Below, one piece after another: positions 10,153 through 19,362 of a DNA stretch of 64,000 bases. The DNA is from Trochalopteron elliotii (Eukaryota; Chordata; Aves; Passeriformes; Leiothrichidae). The notes under the pieces are model-generated. The model worked only from the letters and a program-made list of their open reading frames with translations. It was not told the origin of the DNA and did no database searches. Made by a program: the position numbers and the translations under genes. How positions within the stretch are numbered: the first letter of the stretch is position 1; each line of letters starts with the position of its first letter. The stretch spans positions 206,807 to 270,806 of the forward strand of contig JANPWX010000613.1 of NCBI GenBank assembly GCA_024734555.1, read 5' to 3'.

Positions 10153-10553
10153 TGTGGCCTCACCAGTGCTGAGTACAGGGGCAGAATGACCTCCCTGCTC
10201 CTGCTGGCCACACCATTCCTGATACAGGCCAGGTGCCACTGGCCTTCTTGGCCACCTGGGCACACTGCTGGCTCATGTTCAGCTGGCTGCTGACCAGAAC
10301 CCCCAGGTCCCTTTCCTCCTGGGCACTGTCCAGCCACACTGTCCACAGCCTATAAGGCTACAGGAGTTATTGTGGCCAAAGTGCAGGACTCCACACTTGG
10401 ACTCATTAAACTTCATCTTGTTGGACTCTGCTCATCCATCCAACCATTCCAGATCCCTCTGCAGAGCCATCCTATCTTCCAACAGACTGACACACGCTCC
10501 CAGCTTAGTGTTGTCTGCAAATTTACTAATGGAAGATGTCTCATCCATGTCAT

Positions 10554-11268
10554 TGTCAGAGCCCAGGGCATTCCTCTGGCTGCCCTGGATGGTCACAGAC
10601 CTCGGCAGAGAGGCCTGGGACCCGAGAAAGAGGGTTTGAGTCCTGCACAGGGGGGTCTGTCCAGGGGGGTTGCCTGGCACAGAGCCCAGGAAGACACAGG
10701 CTTTGACTTCAGTCCATGGAAAAAGCTTCTAACACTGAGAGAAGAATTACAAGTCACAAAGGTGTGAAAACAGTAGTTTAGCACTGCACAGGGTGGAAAA
10801 TTTTGTAGTTTTGGGATTCTTAGAATGGAGCTGACTTGGGGACAAGATGGAGATTTCAGGGCAGTGCCCTGGGTTCTTCTTGTTCTCCCTTGGCCTCCAT
10901 CTTCTGATGTGACGGGGGCACAAAGTAGTAAGAGGAGACTGGATCAAGGTAGAAATGACCTTTTTAGTACAGGTGATAGGCATTGGCACTAAATTGTAAA
11001 TAATAAGTAAGTAACTATGTGTATAAGAAGGCAGTGACCTCCCATCACGGGGGGAGTCACCTGTGTCTGAGCTGCTGTGAACATCTCGGCCGGGCACAGA
11101 GGAATTTGTAAGACAAGAAATAATAAACACGTGAGGAAACCTGAACAAGATCTGACAACTCCAGTTCATTCTCACACCAAGCTCAAAACGTTCAGAGGGC
11201 AAAAAGACTCACTCGAACCACCCGAACCAGCACCTGAATCTCGGGCAGAGAAAACCTAACCCCGAGAG
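10554..11268 (+). mobile_element. Full-length ERV LTR inserted in a CR1 (copy 1 of a family)
   Basis: Begins TGTCAGAGCCCAGGGC at 10554 with the CR1 RT region on both sides. A TATAAG box lies at 11022-11027 and AATAAA at 11122-11127, in the order and spacing of U3, R and U5 on the plus strand. The end is set by comparison with copy 2 at 27895-28193, which ends in the same 'accc.agag' block. The candidate target duplication is imperfect (GTCAT at 10549-10553 against GCCAT at 11268-11272), so the right edge may be off by a base. About 715 bp long with no coding capacity: a solo LTR. Confidence 0.8.
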
Positions 11269-11372
11269 CCATCAATGAAAATATTGAACAGAGCTGGCCC
11301 CAGCACAGACCCCTGAGGGACACCACTGGTGACTGGCCACCAGCTGGAAACAGCACCATTCCCCACCACCCT

Positions 11373-11457
11373 CTGGGCCCCCTCAAGGGGAGCAGCCCCA
11401 GCTCCCTCAGCCTTTCCTCAGCAGAGAAGCCCCTCCAGCATCTCCCCAACCATATAA
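11373..11457 (-). mobile_element. Resumed old CR1 fragment
   Basis: 'agccccagctccctcagcct' and 'ttcctcagcagagaag' are the reverse of the older CR1 ORF2 block (ERLRELGL on the minus strand). This is where the element broken at 9472 should continue. The junction bases on the two sides are similar ('gcccctctcagg' near 9450, 'gccccctcaagg' near 11370), a possible worn target-site duplication of the younger CR1. Confidence 0.55.
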
Positions 11458-12519
11458 AAGATGCACAAAACACAGAGAAAATTATCAAACATGGACAAAA
11501 AGGAAAGATAACAAAGAAACACTAAATTGTTGCACAGAGAAAATGATGCTCCAGCGCCCAAAAATGCCCTAAATCACCTGTGAGATTAATGCACAGAATA
11601 TTCTTTATTTGACAGGAGAAATGCTTAGAAAGAGAACAAAGAGGAAATTGATGCTAGGGCAAAATGACCTTTGTTTTTTCCACTTTTCCCAGGTGCAGTG
11701 AGAGGCCTCCCACAGAGTCCTGCCTCCCACAGAGTCCTGCCCTGTTCCTGGCTGGCTGATGGATGTCCCAGAAAATAACATTCCAAATAATCCCTCTGAA
11801 ATCCCACAGCCAGGGGAGCCCTTCATGTGCTGGATAAATGGAGGAATGGTGCCATGTTGGGAGGTCCCTCAGGAAGGGTTTTGGAGAAGTTTGGGATGTG
11901 CTGGGGGTGTTTCTCCCTCTCCATTTCCCTTTTATTCCAGGCACTTTTCTGTTTGTGAAGTGCCACTTTGTGGGACAATTTCAATAAGGAAAGTCTTCTG
12001 CATGGTGCAATATGAACAGTGATATTAATGAATGAAATTAATGATGTTAATTGATGACAGGTAAAGATCTAGGGTGCAGCAAACATCCTGGCATTGGTTT
12101 CTGTCCTGTGTTCATTTGGGGAGAAAAAAACCAAAGATCAGGACCTTTTGTGAACCACTGATACAAACAGAGACTTTGGGTTTGTGTCTGTGATCAGCTG
12201 GGGCTGGAAGGAAGGAAGAAGTTCTTCCTGGCAAATTGAGCTGTGTCTGGAATTGCAAGACAAGGATGGAAACCCAGGAACATTTTCTGTCATGCCACAG
12301 TTTCCACATCCCTGAAATCCCACCTGGGAATGTTGGGTGTCTGATGCCCTCACACCTCTTGTGGTAAGGAGAGGATCCTGCTTGCTGCAAGCTCAGCACT
12401 TGGGCAAAGTGGGAGAGAGAAGCTCAACCAGAAGGATTTGAGAATGGAAACTGGTCTTCAGGAGAGCTGATTTGGGGGAAAAACCGATTAGATATTTCTG
12501 TTATCCCAAATGGATAATT
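11458..12519. other. Unique non-coding DNA
   Basis: AT-rich at 11440-11660 and mixed elsewhere. No transposon or exon recognised. The strongest feature is the homeodomain-motif cluster at 12024-12060, listed separately. The minus-strand frames at 11605-11944 overlap one another in three phases and have no protein resemblance. Confidence 0.45.
12024..12060. promoter_or_regulatory. Homeodomain/MEIS motif cluster
   Basis: ATTAATGA occurs at 12024-12031 and again at 12037-12044, 13 bp apart, followed by TTAATTGATGACAG at 12047-12060. The last resembles a HOX-type core fused to a MEIS TGACAG site. Three sites within 37 bp is a tight cluster. Activity is inferred from motifs alone. Confidence 0.3.
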
Positions 12520-12872
12520 GAGAATCCCAGGATGCCAGAGTGGTTGGGGTTGGGAGGGACCTTAAGGCTCATCCCTGCCATGGCAGGGACACCTCCCACT
12601 GTCCCAGTGTCCAGCCTGGCCTTGGGCACTGCCAGGGATCCAGGGGCAGCCACAGCTGCTCTGGCAATTCCAGCCCAGCCCCTGCCCACCCTGCCAGGGA
12701 ACAATTCCTGCCCAATCTCCCATCCATTGCTGCCCTCTGGCACTGGGAAGCCATTCCCTGTGTCCTGTCCCTGCAGGCCTTGTCCAAAGTCTTTCTCCAC
12801 CTTCCCTGTGGTACTTCACACAGGGGGAGGCTGCAATGGGGTCACTCCAGAGCTTTCTCTGCTCCAGGCTGA
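12520..12872 (-). mobile_element. CR1 LINE 3' end
   Basis: Starts with the CR1 terminus 'agaatcccaggatg' and 'gttggggttgggagggacct', then the standard blocks in reverse order through 'cccattgctgccctctggca' to 'cactccagagctttctctgc'. Closely similar to the copies at 6380, 22379 and 40838, so a young subfamily. It is 5' truncated near 12872. The open frames of up to 174 codons are CR1 3' UTR read in various phases. Confidence 0.9.
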
Positions 12873-13699
12873 ATTCCCTTGAGTCTCCTTCCATTTCCTG
12901 GGCCAGCCATGCCTTTGGGACTGTCTGACACCTCTGCACCAACACTGCCTTCACCATTTCTCCTTTCCCTTTCTGTCCCCTACCATCACCTGCCTCAACT
13001 CTGCAGATCCACCCCATCACATCCCTGCAGCTCCTCTTGACCTCAGCCAGAGCTGGGAAAAGAGAGAGGGCTGTCCCAGAGGACACAGAAATCCCTCAGC
13101 TGAAGGGCTGCCAGCTGCTCTGCCCTGGAGGGAGGGTTGGGTTTTCCTCCCCATTTTTCCCTGGGGGCCTGTCCCCATCCTGGCTGTCACAAGTGCCACG
13201 GGGCTCCAGCCTGCCAGCCCAGCAGAAGGATCCATCCTGCTGGGCATAAATCAGGATTTATCCCCAGTGTTTAACGCTTTTGTTCTGCTCCACAGCACAC
13301 GCTGTTCATAAGCCATGTAAATCCAGAGAGCCAGGATTTGGAGAGACTTGAAATTAAAGAAAGAGCTTGTCAGTTTAAACAGTTTTTTCTCCCTTTTCTC
13401 CCTTCATCCCATTCTGTACAGCAATAATGAGGGTGACAGCAGAGATGCCCAGGCTAGCTGAGGGTGCCTGTCCCAAGCAGCAGCCAGCACCATTCCCAGC
13501 TGATCCTTCCAGGCACTGCAAAAATGCTCTCAGCACTGACAGCCACTGCAGCAAAGAGCCCAAAGCCCAAATAACCCCGGCAGGTTTTCTTTTGCTTGCA
13601 CCAAATTTACCTTTTGTCTTTTTACTCCTCATTAGGAAGCAGCTGTGGGGCCAGGACTGAGATTTTGGGTGGGATCCCAAGCCTGACCCCCCCGGCTGT
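12873..13699. other. Unique non-coding DNA
   Basis: No repeat recognised. The stretch 13250-13440 is AT-richer ('tttaacgcttttgttctgct', 'gaaattaaagaaagagcttg') and could be conserved non-coding sequence. The 310-codon minus frame at 13375-14307 crosses this unique DNA, the next CR1 fragment and an (ACAG)n tract and has no domain I can name, so it is not called a gene. Confidence 0.45.
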
Positions 13700-13925
13700 C
13701 CCCTCCTGCCAGGGACTTGTGCAGAGCCACAAGGTCCCCCCTGAGCCTCCTTTTCTCCAGGCTGAGCCCCTTTCCCAGCTCCCTCAGCCTCTCGTGGGGC
13801 TCCAGATCCTTCCCAGGTCCATTGCTTTCCCAGGACATGCTCCAGCCCCTCAGTGTCCTTTTTTTGAGGGGCCCAGAGCTGCCCCAGGAGCTGCCTCAGC
13901 AGTGGGGTGTCCTTGGAGAGACACC
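13700..13925 (-). mobile_element. Old CR1 LINE ORF2/3'-UTR fragment
   Basis: On the plus strand: 'aaggtcccccctgagcctcc', 'ttttctccaggctgagcccc', 'cagctccctcagcctctcgt'. In reverse this encodes a degraded [19 protein letters not shown] block, the conserved tail of CR1 ORF2. A closely related fragment lies at 55221-55395. Confidence 0.8.
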
Positions 13926-14036
13926 CAGATCCAGCCTCTAAAGGAATTGGACTCTCTCCATGGCCCTGAAGGGCCCAAAAATGCTCCATTTGCTGGGGAG
14001 GGGTGAATCCCTGTTCCCTGTGGGACCCTGAGGCTG

Positions 14037-14072
14037 CAGACAGACAGACAGACAGATACACAGACACACAGA
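14037..14072. repeat. (ACAG)n microsatellite, degenerating to (ACAC)
   Basis: About six ACAG units followed by 'atacacagacacacagag'. A simple repeat with no further structure. Confidence 0.9.
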
Positions 14073-14212
14073 GCAGATTCAGCTGTGTCTGGAGCCTGGT
14101 CCTTGCCCTTCTCCAGCTCCTCATCTCCCACCCCTGCTGAGCTGTTCCCACCCAGAGCTGGCTCCCAACTTCCCAGCCTTGGTGAGAGTCAGGGACCTCT
14201 GGGAGCAGCTGC

Positions 14213-14344
14213 TGAGCTGGGCTGAGCTGTGGGGACATCCCTGTGCCCCCTGTCACCAGGGGCTGGGCTGGGCTGTGGGGACATCCCTGTGCCTGCTGTG
14301 CTGTCACCAGGGGCTGGGCTGTGGGGACATCATCTTGTCACCAC
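14213..14344. repeat. About 47-bp GC-rich tandem repeat, three copies
   Basis: Copies share 'ggctgtggggacatccctgt' and 'ctgtcaccaggggctgggct', starting near 14224, 14271 and 14318. The second has a small insertion and the third ends early at 'acatcatcttgtcacca'. Confidence 0.8.
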
Positions 14345-16792
14345 GACACCCCTGGCCAGGAGCAGTGACTCCTGAATTTGGGACCTGGAAGCTTCAAGGG
14401 CTGTTCCCAGGTCTGTAACCAGGAGTTGACTCCACCAAACACCCCCAAGAACGTGGGGTCAGGTTGGGCTTTGTCTCCTCTTGCAGGGATGGTGTTGGCA
14501 GGGGCTGATCCAACAACCAAACACCAAAACCTCCAATTTCTTTGTGCCCTTAGGGGAACTTTATCCCAGGCCTGCATCTCCTGCCACCAGACCCGGTTGT
14601 TCCTCTACCCAGTCCCTGCATTATGTGGCAATTACTCCCTCTGTGTTTCTCCTCCCTTCCTCTATAATCTCATTTTAATGTGCATGTCACAGTTTTAATA
14701 AACCCGAGTTCAAAGGATGAGCAATTATACAAATCTTTCATTTCACACATGAAAAGCGTGGTTTTAAAGTTGTCAGCACAAAAAAAAATAGAGGCATTTC
14801 TTTGATTCCCTTCTCACTGCAATTACCTCATGTCTGCTGTGGGTTTCAGCTGGTGTAAATCCTCTGACTGCCTTTGATTCCAGGGTCTTACCCCACTGGA
14901 ATTGTTGGCTCCAAGGTGGATTAGTGCAACTTTCCAGATAAGAAATGAGGTTGGAGTTTATCCGCAGCCCAAATGGAAACAGTGATGTTTGGTGCCCTGC
15001 TTGGGCTCACTCCCGGGGGGTTTTTATCCTCTCTGAGCATTTTGTTTACACTTTATAAAAAATAATTTCCTGCTGAGCTGTGGAGAAGAAATCATCTCCC
15101 AGAAGATTAAAAAGGTGAGGGATCCAATTCCCATGATTTCTGTGGCTGTTCCCAAACTTTTAAAAGGGGGAAAAAATGCTCTTAATTCCAAAGGATAAGG
15201 GAGGGATTGGGCATTTGGCTGCATGTCTGGGGTGCCTCTGAACAGCTCCAGGGAAAGCTCAGGGCAGGTGAGGAACATCCCTTTTCTCTTGGAATACCAG
15301 GATTGGTGGGATGCTGCAGGTCCATGGATGAGCTCCTTCCCAGCTCCCACACTTTGCTGGGGTGAGCCACGGCCACAGACCATGAGGTGCCACCTCCAGA
15401 GCTGCTCCTGAGAGTTCATCAGTGCTGGGCAGGGGCTTCCCGATGCTCTGGGGCTGAGAAATCCTGGATTTCAGGGCAGAAGGTTTGCCTCAGCACATCC
15501 CTGGGGCAGGAAAATCTCCTTTGAGCAGCAGGCTGGGTAAGGCCCATCCTTGGTGGGATTTTCCCCATTCCTTCAATCCACGTGCATTAAAGGCAGATGG
15601 AAAACTGGAGTGGAAACTTTTATTGCTGGTGGCTCCAACCCGCAGGAGCCTCTTTCACTTTCTGGAGCAGAGTGAAGTGACAGGCTAGGGGAACAAACCC
15701 ATGGCAGTGCTAAAGAATTCACTGAAAAATGCCTGGAAGTGATAAATGGAAAACTTCCCGCAGCCCCCATCCTTGGAGCTGGCTCAGAGCTGGCACTTGC
15801 AGAGCTCTGTGCGCTGCTCTGGTGAGAGGTGACACCGGGGAGTGCAAAGCCTCACACATTTCTCATTATCCAGAGTCCCCTGGGGGCGAAACCCAGCGTG
15901 CAGCCCCAGCTCAGAGACAGCTCTGTGACACCCCCACCCTGGCTGGGCAGAACAGCCACAGGAATGCAGGGCCAGCTCCTCAGAGGCCGCGATATTTTTA
16001 ATTACAGCAGGTTTTGAGGCAGAGAATTTCGCTCAGTGTGATGATGGCTGCTCTTAGAGGGCTTTATTGTAGCTGGGAGAAGTGACTGGAACAAAACTTC
16101 AGTGCCAATACCTGTGGGGAGGAGTGATTGGGACTGGGCACCACAATGAAAGTATTTGATGTAATCCTCAGTTAAAAAGTAAATTGCCTGGATGGCTACA
16201 CTCCCATTAGCCCTCTATGTAAGTAATAATGTTCCTCCCCTCCTTTTTAAAGTAAAGGATGCTCCTATAAAGGCATAATTTTCATAAAAACATTCCAGGG
16301 AAAAAGGAAAAAACAACCCAAACTACCCTACAGAACCTTCTGCACTCACCCGAAGAAATAATATTTTAAATTATACAAATGATTAGGACCTAATTCAGCA
16401 TTAAGGGAAATTACAGCACAATGCAGAAAATTGGAGACGCTGGCGTTGATCTGGAATTATGAAAAATAAGCGTGAGCTGCCTGGAGTTCAGCGCTTTTCA
16501 TTCTCATGCTACTCTGTTTCTCTCCTATTTCTCTTCCCACTTTGTCCTTGTTTAGTGTGGACAGCTTCAGTCTGGAGGGAATGTTCTCACACAGGAAGTT
16601 TGTTCTAAATGAGTTTTCCATGAACAGAAACAGCCAGAAAAACACCCCAGTGTGTGAGGGACTGCTCCAGCCTCTCCATGAGTGATAAATGCTCGGACAG
16701 AAGCAGGAGCTGCTCTGAGCTCCCAGCCTTGGCCACGGGCTGCTTGCACCCCCCTGGTTCATCCAGGGATCAGCAAAGGAAATGCAGCAGCC

Positions 16793-17036
16793 CAGGATGG
16801 AAGGGAACAGCCTCAAGGTGTTCCAGGGAAGGTTCAGATGAGATATGAGAGGAATATTTCCTCACAGAATGGTTGGAAATCACTGGGACAGACTGTGCAG
16901 GGAACTGGTGGAGTTCATCCCTGGGAGTGCCCAAACCATGTGGGAATGGCACTGGGGTCAGTGGTGACCACAGTGGTGGGGCTGGGTGAGTGGCTGGACT
17001 TGGGGACCTTGAATGATTCCATGATTCCATGGATCT
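16793..17036 (+). mobile_element. CR1 LINE 3' end
   Basis: Plus-strand CR1: 'ggatggaagggaacagcctc', 'gttccagggaaggttcagat', 'cacagaatggttggaaatca', then 'cttggggacc' and the tail 'gattccatgattccatgg', two octamer-type units. Moderately diverged from the young subfamily. Confidence 0.75.
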
Positions 17037-17298
17037 CACTGCTTCTCCCAAAGGAGGGTTTGGTCTCACCTCTGGAGTCATCAGGCAGGGTGCAGGTTTA
17101 ATTCCCTGTGCAGGCCCTGGAAACCCAGCAGGACAAAAAGAGAGGAGACAACCTTGGCAGTGACCACGGGGCTCCTGGAGCTGCAGCCCCAGGTGAGGCA
17201 CCCAGTGCTGCCTGAGCTGGCCCCACAGGCACCGATATCCCTCTTTTTGGCCCCAAGGAAATGTCCCAAACTGCTCCTGCAGAGCTCCAGCTCCACTG

Positions 17299-17504
17299 TC
17301 CGGGGGCTGTGGGCACTGCCCAGGAGCTGTGGGCACTATCCGGGGGCTGTGGGCACTGTCCGGGGGCTGTGGGCACTGCCCAGGAGCTGTGGGCACTGTC
17401 CAGGGGGGCTGTGGGCACTATCCGGGGGCTGTGGGCACTGTCCAGGGGCTGTGGGCACTGTCCAGGGGGGCTGTGGGGGCACTGTCCAGGGGCTGTGGGC
17501 ACTG
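17299..17504. repeat. 20-bp G-rich minisatellite running into an assembly gap
   Basis: About ten copies of 'ccgggggctgtgggcactgt' and variants ('ccaggagctgtgggcactat'), with insertions of one to four G. Runs of 3-6 G recur every 4-8 bases on the plus strand, a pattern able to form G-quadruplexes. The array ends at the first N, so its true length is unknown. The open frames that cross the N run are artefacts. Confidence 0.95.
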
Positions 17505-17831
17505 NNNNNNNNNNNNNNNNNNNNNNNNNNNNNNNNNNNNNNNNNNNNNNNNNNNNNNNNNNNNNNNNNNNNNNNNNNNNNNNNNNNNNNNNNNNNNNNN
17601 NNNNNNNNNNNNNNNNNNNNNNNNNNNNNNNNNNNNNNNNNNNNNNNNNNNNNNNNNNNNNNNNNNNNNNNNNNNNNNNNNNNNNNNNNNNNNNNNNNNN
17701 NNNNNNNNNNNNNNNNNNNNNNNNNNNNNNNNNNNNNNNNNNNNNNNNNNNNNNNNNNNNNNNNNNNNNNNNNNNNNNNNNNNNNNNNNNNNNNNNNNNN
17801 NNNNNNNNNNNNNNNNNNNNNNNNNNNNNNN
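17505..17831. other. Assembly gap (327 N)
   Basis: 327 unresolved bases, entered from the G-rich minisatellite and left by a segment that is duplicated 404 bp downstream. The gap size may be an estimate and the missing sequence may be larger. Confidence 1.
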
Positions 17832-17898
17832 GCACAGAGCCACTGCTACAAACAGTTTATGAAATACCTGAGGAGAAAATGTGTCTGAGCGATGTGAG
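17832..17898 (+). repeat. 67-bp direct repeat, copy 1 (abuts the gap)
   Basis: Identical by eye to 18236-18302, beginning 'gcacagagccactgctacaa' and ending 'gagcgatgtgag'. Because it starts at the first base after the N run, the duplicated unit may extend into the gap. After 17898 the sequence turns to a C-rich tract, while copy 2 continues differently. Confidence 0.95.
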
Positions 17899-18235
17899 CG
17901 CCCACCCTCCCTCTCCCCCCCCCTCTCTCCCCAGCCAACCCTCCCCTGGTGAAGAGCAGTTATGCTTTTGCCAGTTTTCCATATTCACTTTTCCCCAAAA
18001 CCAGGAGAAAAGCGGTTTAAAAGGCTGTTTATGAAATGTGAGCAGTGTCAGGAGCAACATCCAAACTCAGGTTCTCTTTCAAAGGATTGAAATTGAATTT
18101 GCAACAGAACCAAGGTGTTGAAATATTCTAAGGATCTCTGTCCTCCTCTGGAAGAAATGAAGAAAGCTCAGGTGTAGCAAAAGCTGTTTCCTCAAGCACA
18201 GCTCTCAGAGACATCCAGATGCCTCAGCACATTCA
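17899..18235. other. Unique DNA between the two 67-bp copies
   Basis: Starts with a pyrimidine-rich tract ('cctccctctccccccccctc') and continues as ordinary mixed sequence. No feature recognised. Confidence 0.5.
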
Positions 18236-18302
18236 GCACAGAGCCACTGCTACAAACAGTTTATGAAATACCTGAGGAGAAAATGTGTCTGAGCGATGTG
18301 AG
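18236..18302 (+). repeat. 67-bp direct repeat, copy 2
   Basis: Exact match to 17832-17898, offset 404 bp. The flank on this side ('cctcagcacattca' before it, 'agcacaatgtaaacagtcat' after it) looks like ordinary genomic sequence, so this is more likely the original locus. Confidence 0.95.
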
Positions 18303-19212
18303 AGCACAATGTAAACAGTCATTAGGATATATTCACCATTGTGCTGCCTGATCTCCAGATGAGCTGCTTCAGGAACACTGAGCCTGTCATCTCCCAGGAA
18401 ATCAAAGCTCATTGCCATCCCAGGAGCCACAAGAGCAGCTCAATCAAGAACATCTCCTGACAAAAAGGGCTCCTCATCCCACACGAGAAATTCAGCTCTA
18501 CAGAACTCCAGGAGAACCAAACCCCCACAGCAGTGTGAGCTGGCTTTGACAGGTGATAATTAAGTGCTGATAATATAATTACAGTTTTGAGGCAAAATTG
18601 GGTTTCATTAAAAACTTCTCAGCATTTGCATGGCGTGAGACAGCCTCCTCCAAGCAGGAATGTTCAGAGTTAAGTCAGTGTTGGCATGTTTATCTCGTGC
18701 TGAACATGGATCCCGTGGGGGAAATCCAAGGGTTCCATCTTCCCATGGAGCTGGAGATGTTTTGTCACCTTCCAGGGCTTTGGATGTGAGAGATGCAGTG
18801 GCCCAGGCCATGCTCCTGGGAGGGAATTGCTGTGTCAGCCACACCAGCCTTCAGGAAATGCAAATTGAGGGAATTAAGACAAGTCCCTGGAAGGAGCCCT
18901 TCCCTTCAGAGGGGCAGATTGGCTCTTTCCATGATCATGGATATCGCAGGGTGGGTCAGGATGTGATAACCTGGGACTGCTCCAGAGGATTGTATTCAGT
19001 GTAGGGGGGCACAGTTAGAAGGGGATCAGCTTCTCTGGGTCTGGGGCACATCTTAGCACAGTCACCATTGGATGTTCCAGATTCCAGAGAGGAAAACGGG
19101 CACCTCAGAGACCCCTCTGACCCCTCCTGTGACTGCTCAGGGGTCCTTTAATGCTGCAATTCCTCGTGGGCTGGAGTCCTTCTCTGCTCCTGCCTCAAGG
19201 TGGGGAGCACCC
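18303..19212. other. Unique non-coding DNA
   Basis: No repeat or gene recognised. 18540-18620 is AT-rich with 'gtgataattaagtgctgata' and 'atataattacag', homeodomain-like cores in otherwise plain sequence. Confidence 0.45.
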
Positions 19213-19362
19213 GGTGTGGAGCTGTCCCCAGCTCCTTCCTGCCCCTGTTCCTGCTAACCAGGGGTGTGGAGCTGTCCCCAGCCCCTTCCTGCCCCTGTTC
19301 CTGCTAACCAGGGGTGTGGAGCTGTCCCCAGCCCCTTCCTGCCCCTGTTCTTGCTGACCACG
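19213..19362. repeat. 50-bp minisatellite, three copies
   Basis: Copies start at 19213, 19263 and 19313, each 'ggtgtggagctgtccccagc', 'cccttcctgcccctgttcct', 'gctaaccagg'. They are nearly identical, so the duplication is recent. 50 is not a multiple of three, so each copy is read in a different phase. Confidence 0.95.

Larger units (their letters stand above)
9473..11372 (-). mobile_element. CR1 LINE with RT remnants, interrupted by an LTR
   Basis: The 3' tail is three octamers (9473-9497) at the left end, so the element runs leftward on the minus strand. Its minus-strand translation holds the C-terminal ORF2 region ('[20 protein letters not shown]') and two reverse-transcriptase motifs: [18 protein letters not shown] (plus 11269-11330) and FADNTKLG (FADN at plus 10510-10521). 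In active CR1 the second motif is FADD, so the second catalytic aspartate has become asparagine (codon AAC). The LTR at 10554-11268 sits between the two motifs. The element is 5' truncated, as is usual for CR1, and is non-functional. Confidence 0.85.
13926..16792. other. Unique non-coding DNA
   Basis: About 2.9 kb with two small tandem repeats (listed) and AT-rich non-repetitive stretches at 14680-15060 and 15980-16500. The second has 'aataatattttaaattatac' near 16355 and 'gatggctacactcccattag' near 16192. No exon or transposon recognised. Confidence 0.45.

Noticed and set aside
13375..14307. 310-codon minus-strand open frame
   Set aside because: It crosses unique DNA, a CR1 fragment and an (ACAG)n tract. 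The translation has low-complexity runs and no known domain, and GC-rich DNA gives long chance frames.
17098..18034. Long frames of 177-257 codons on both strands through the gap
   Set aside because: They are made of unknown residues from the N run plus the translated 20-bp minisatellite.
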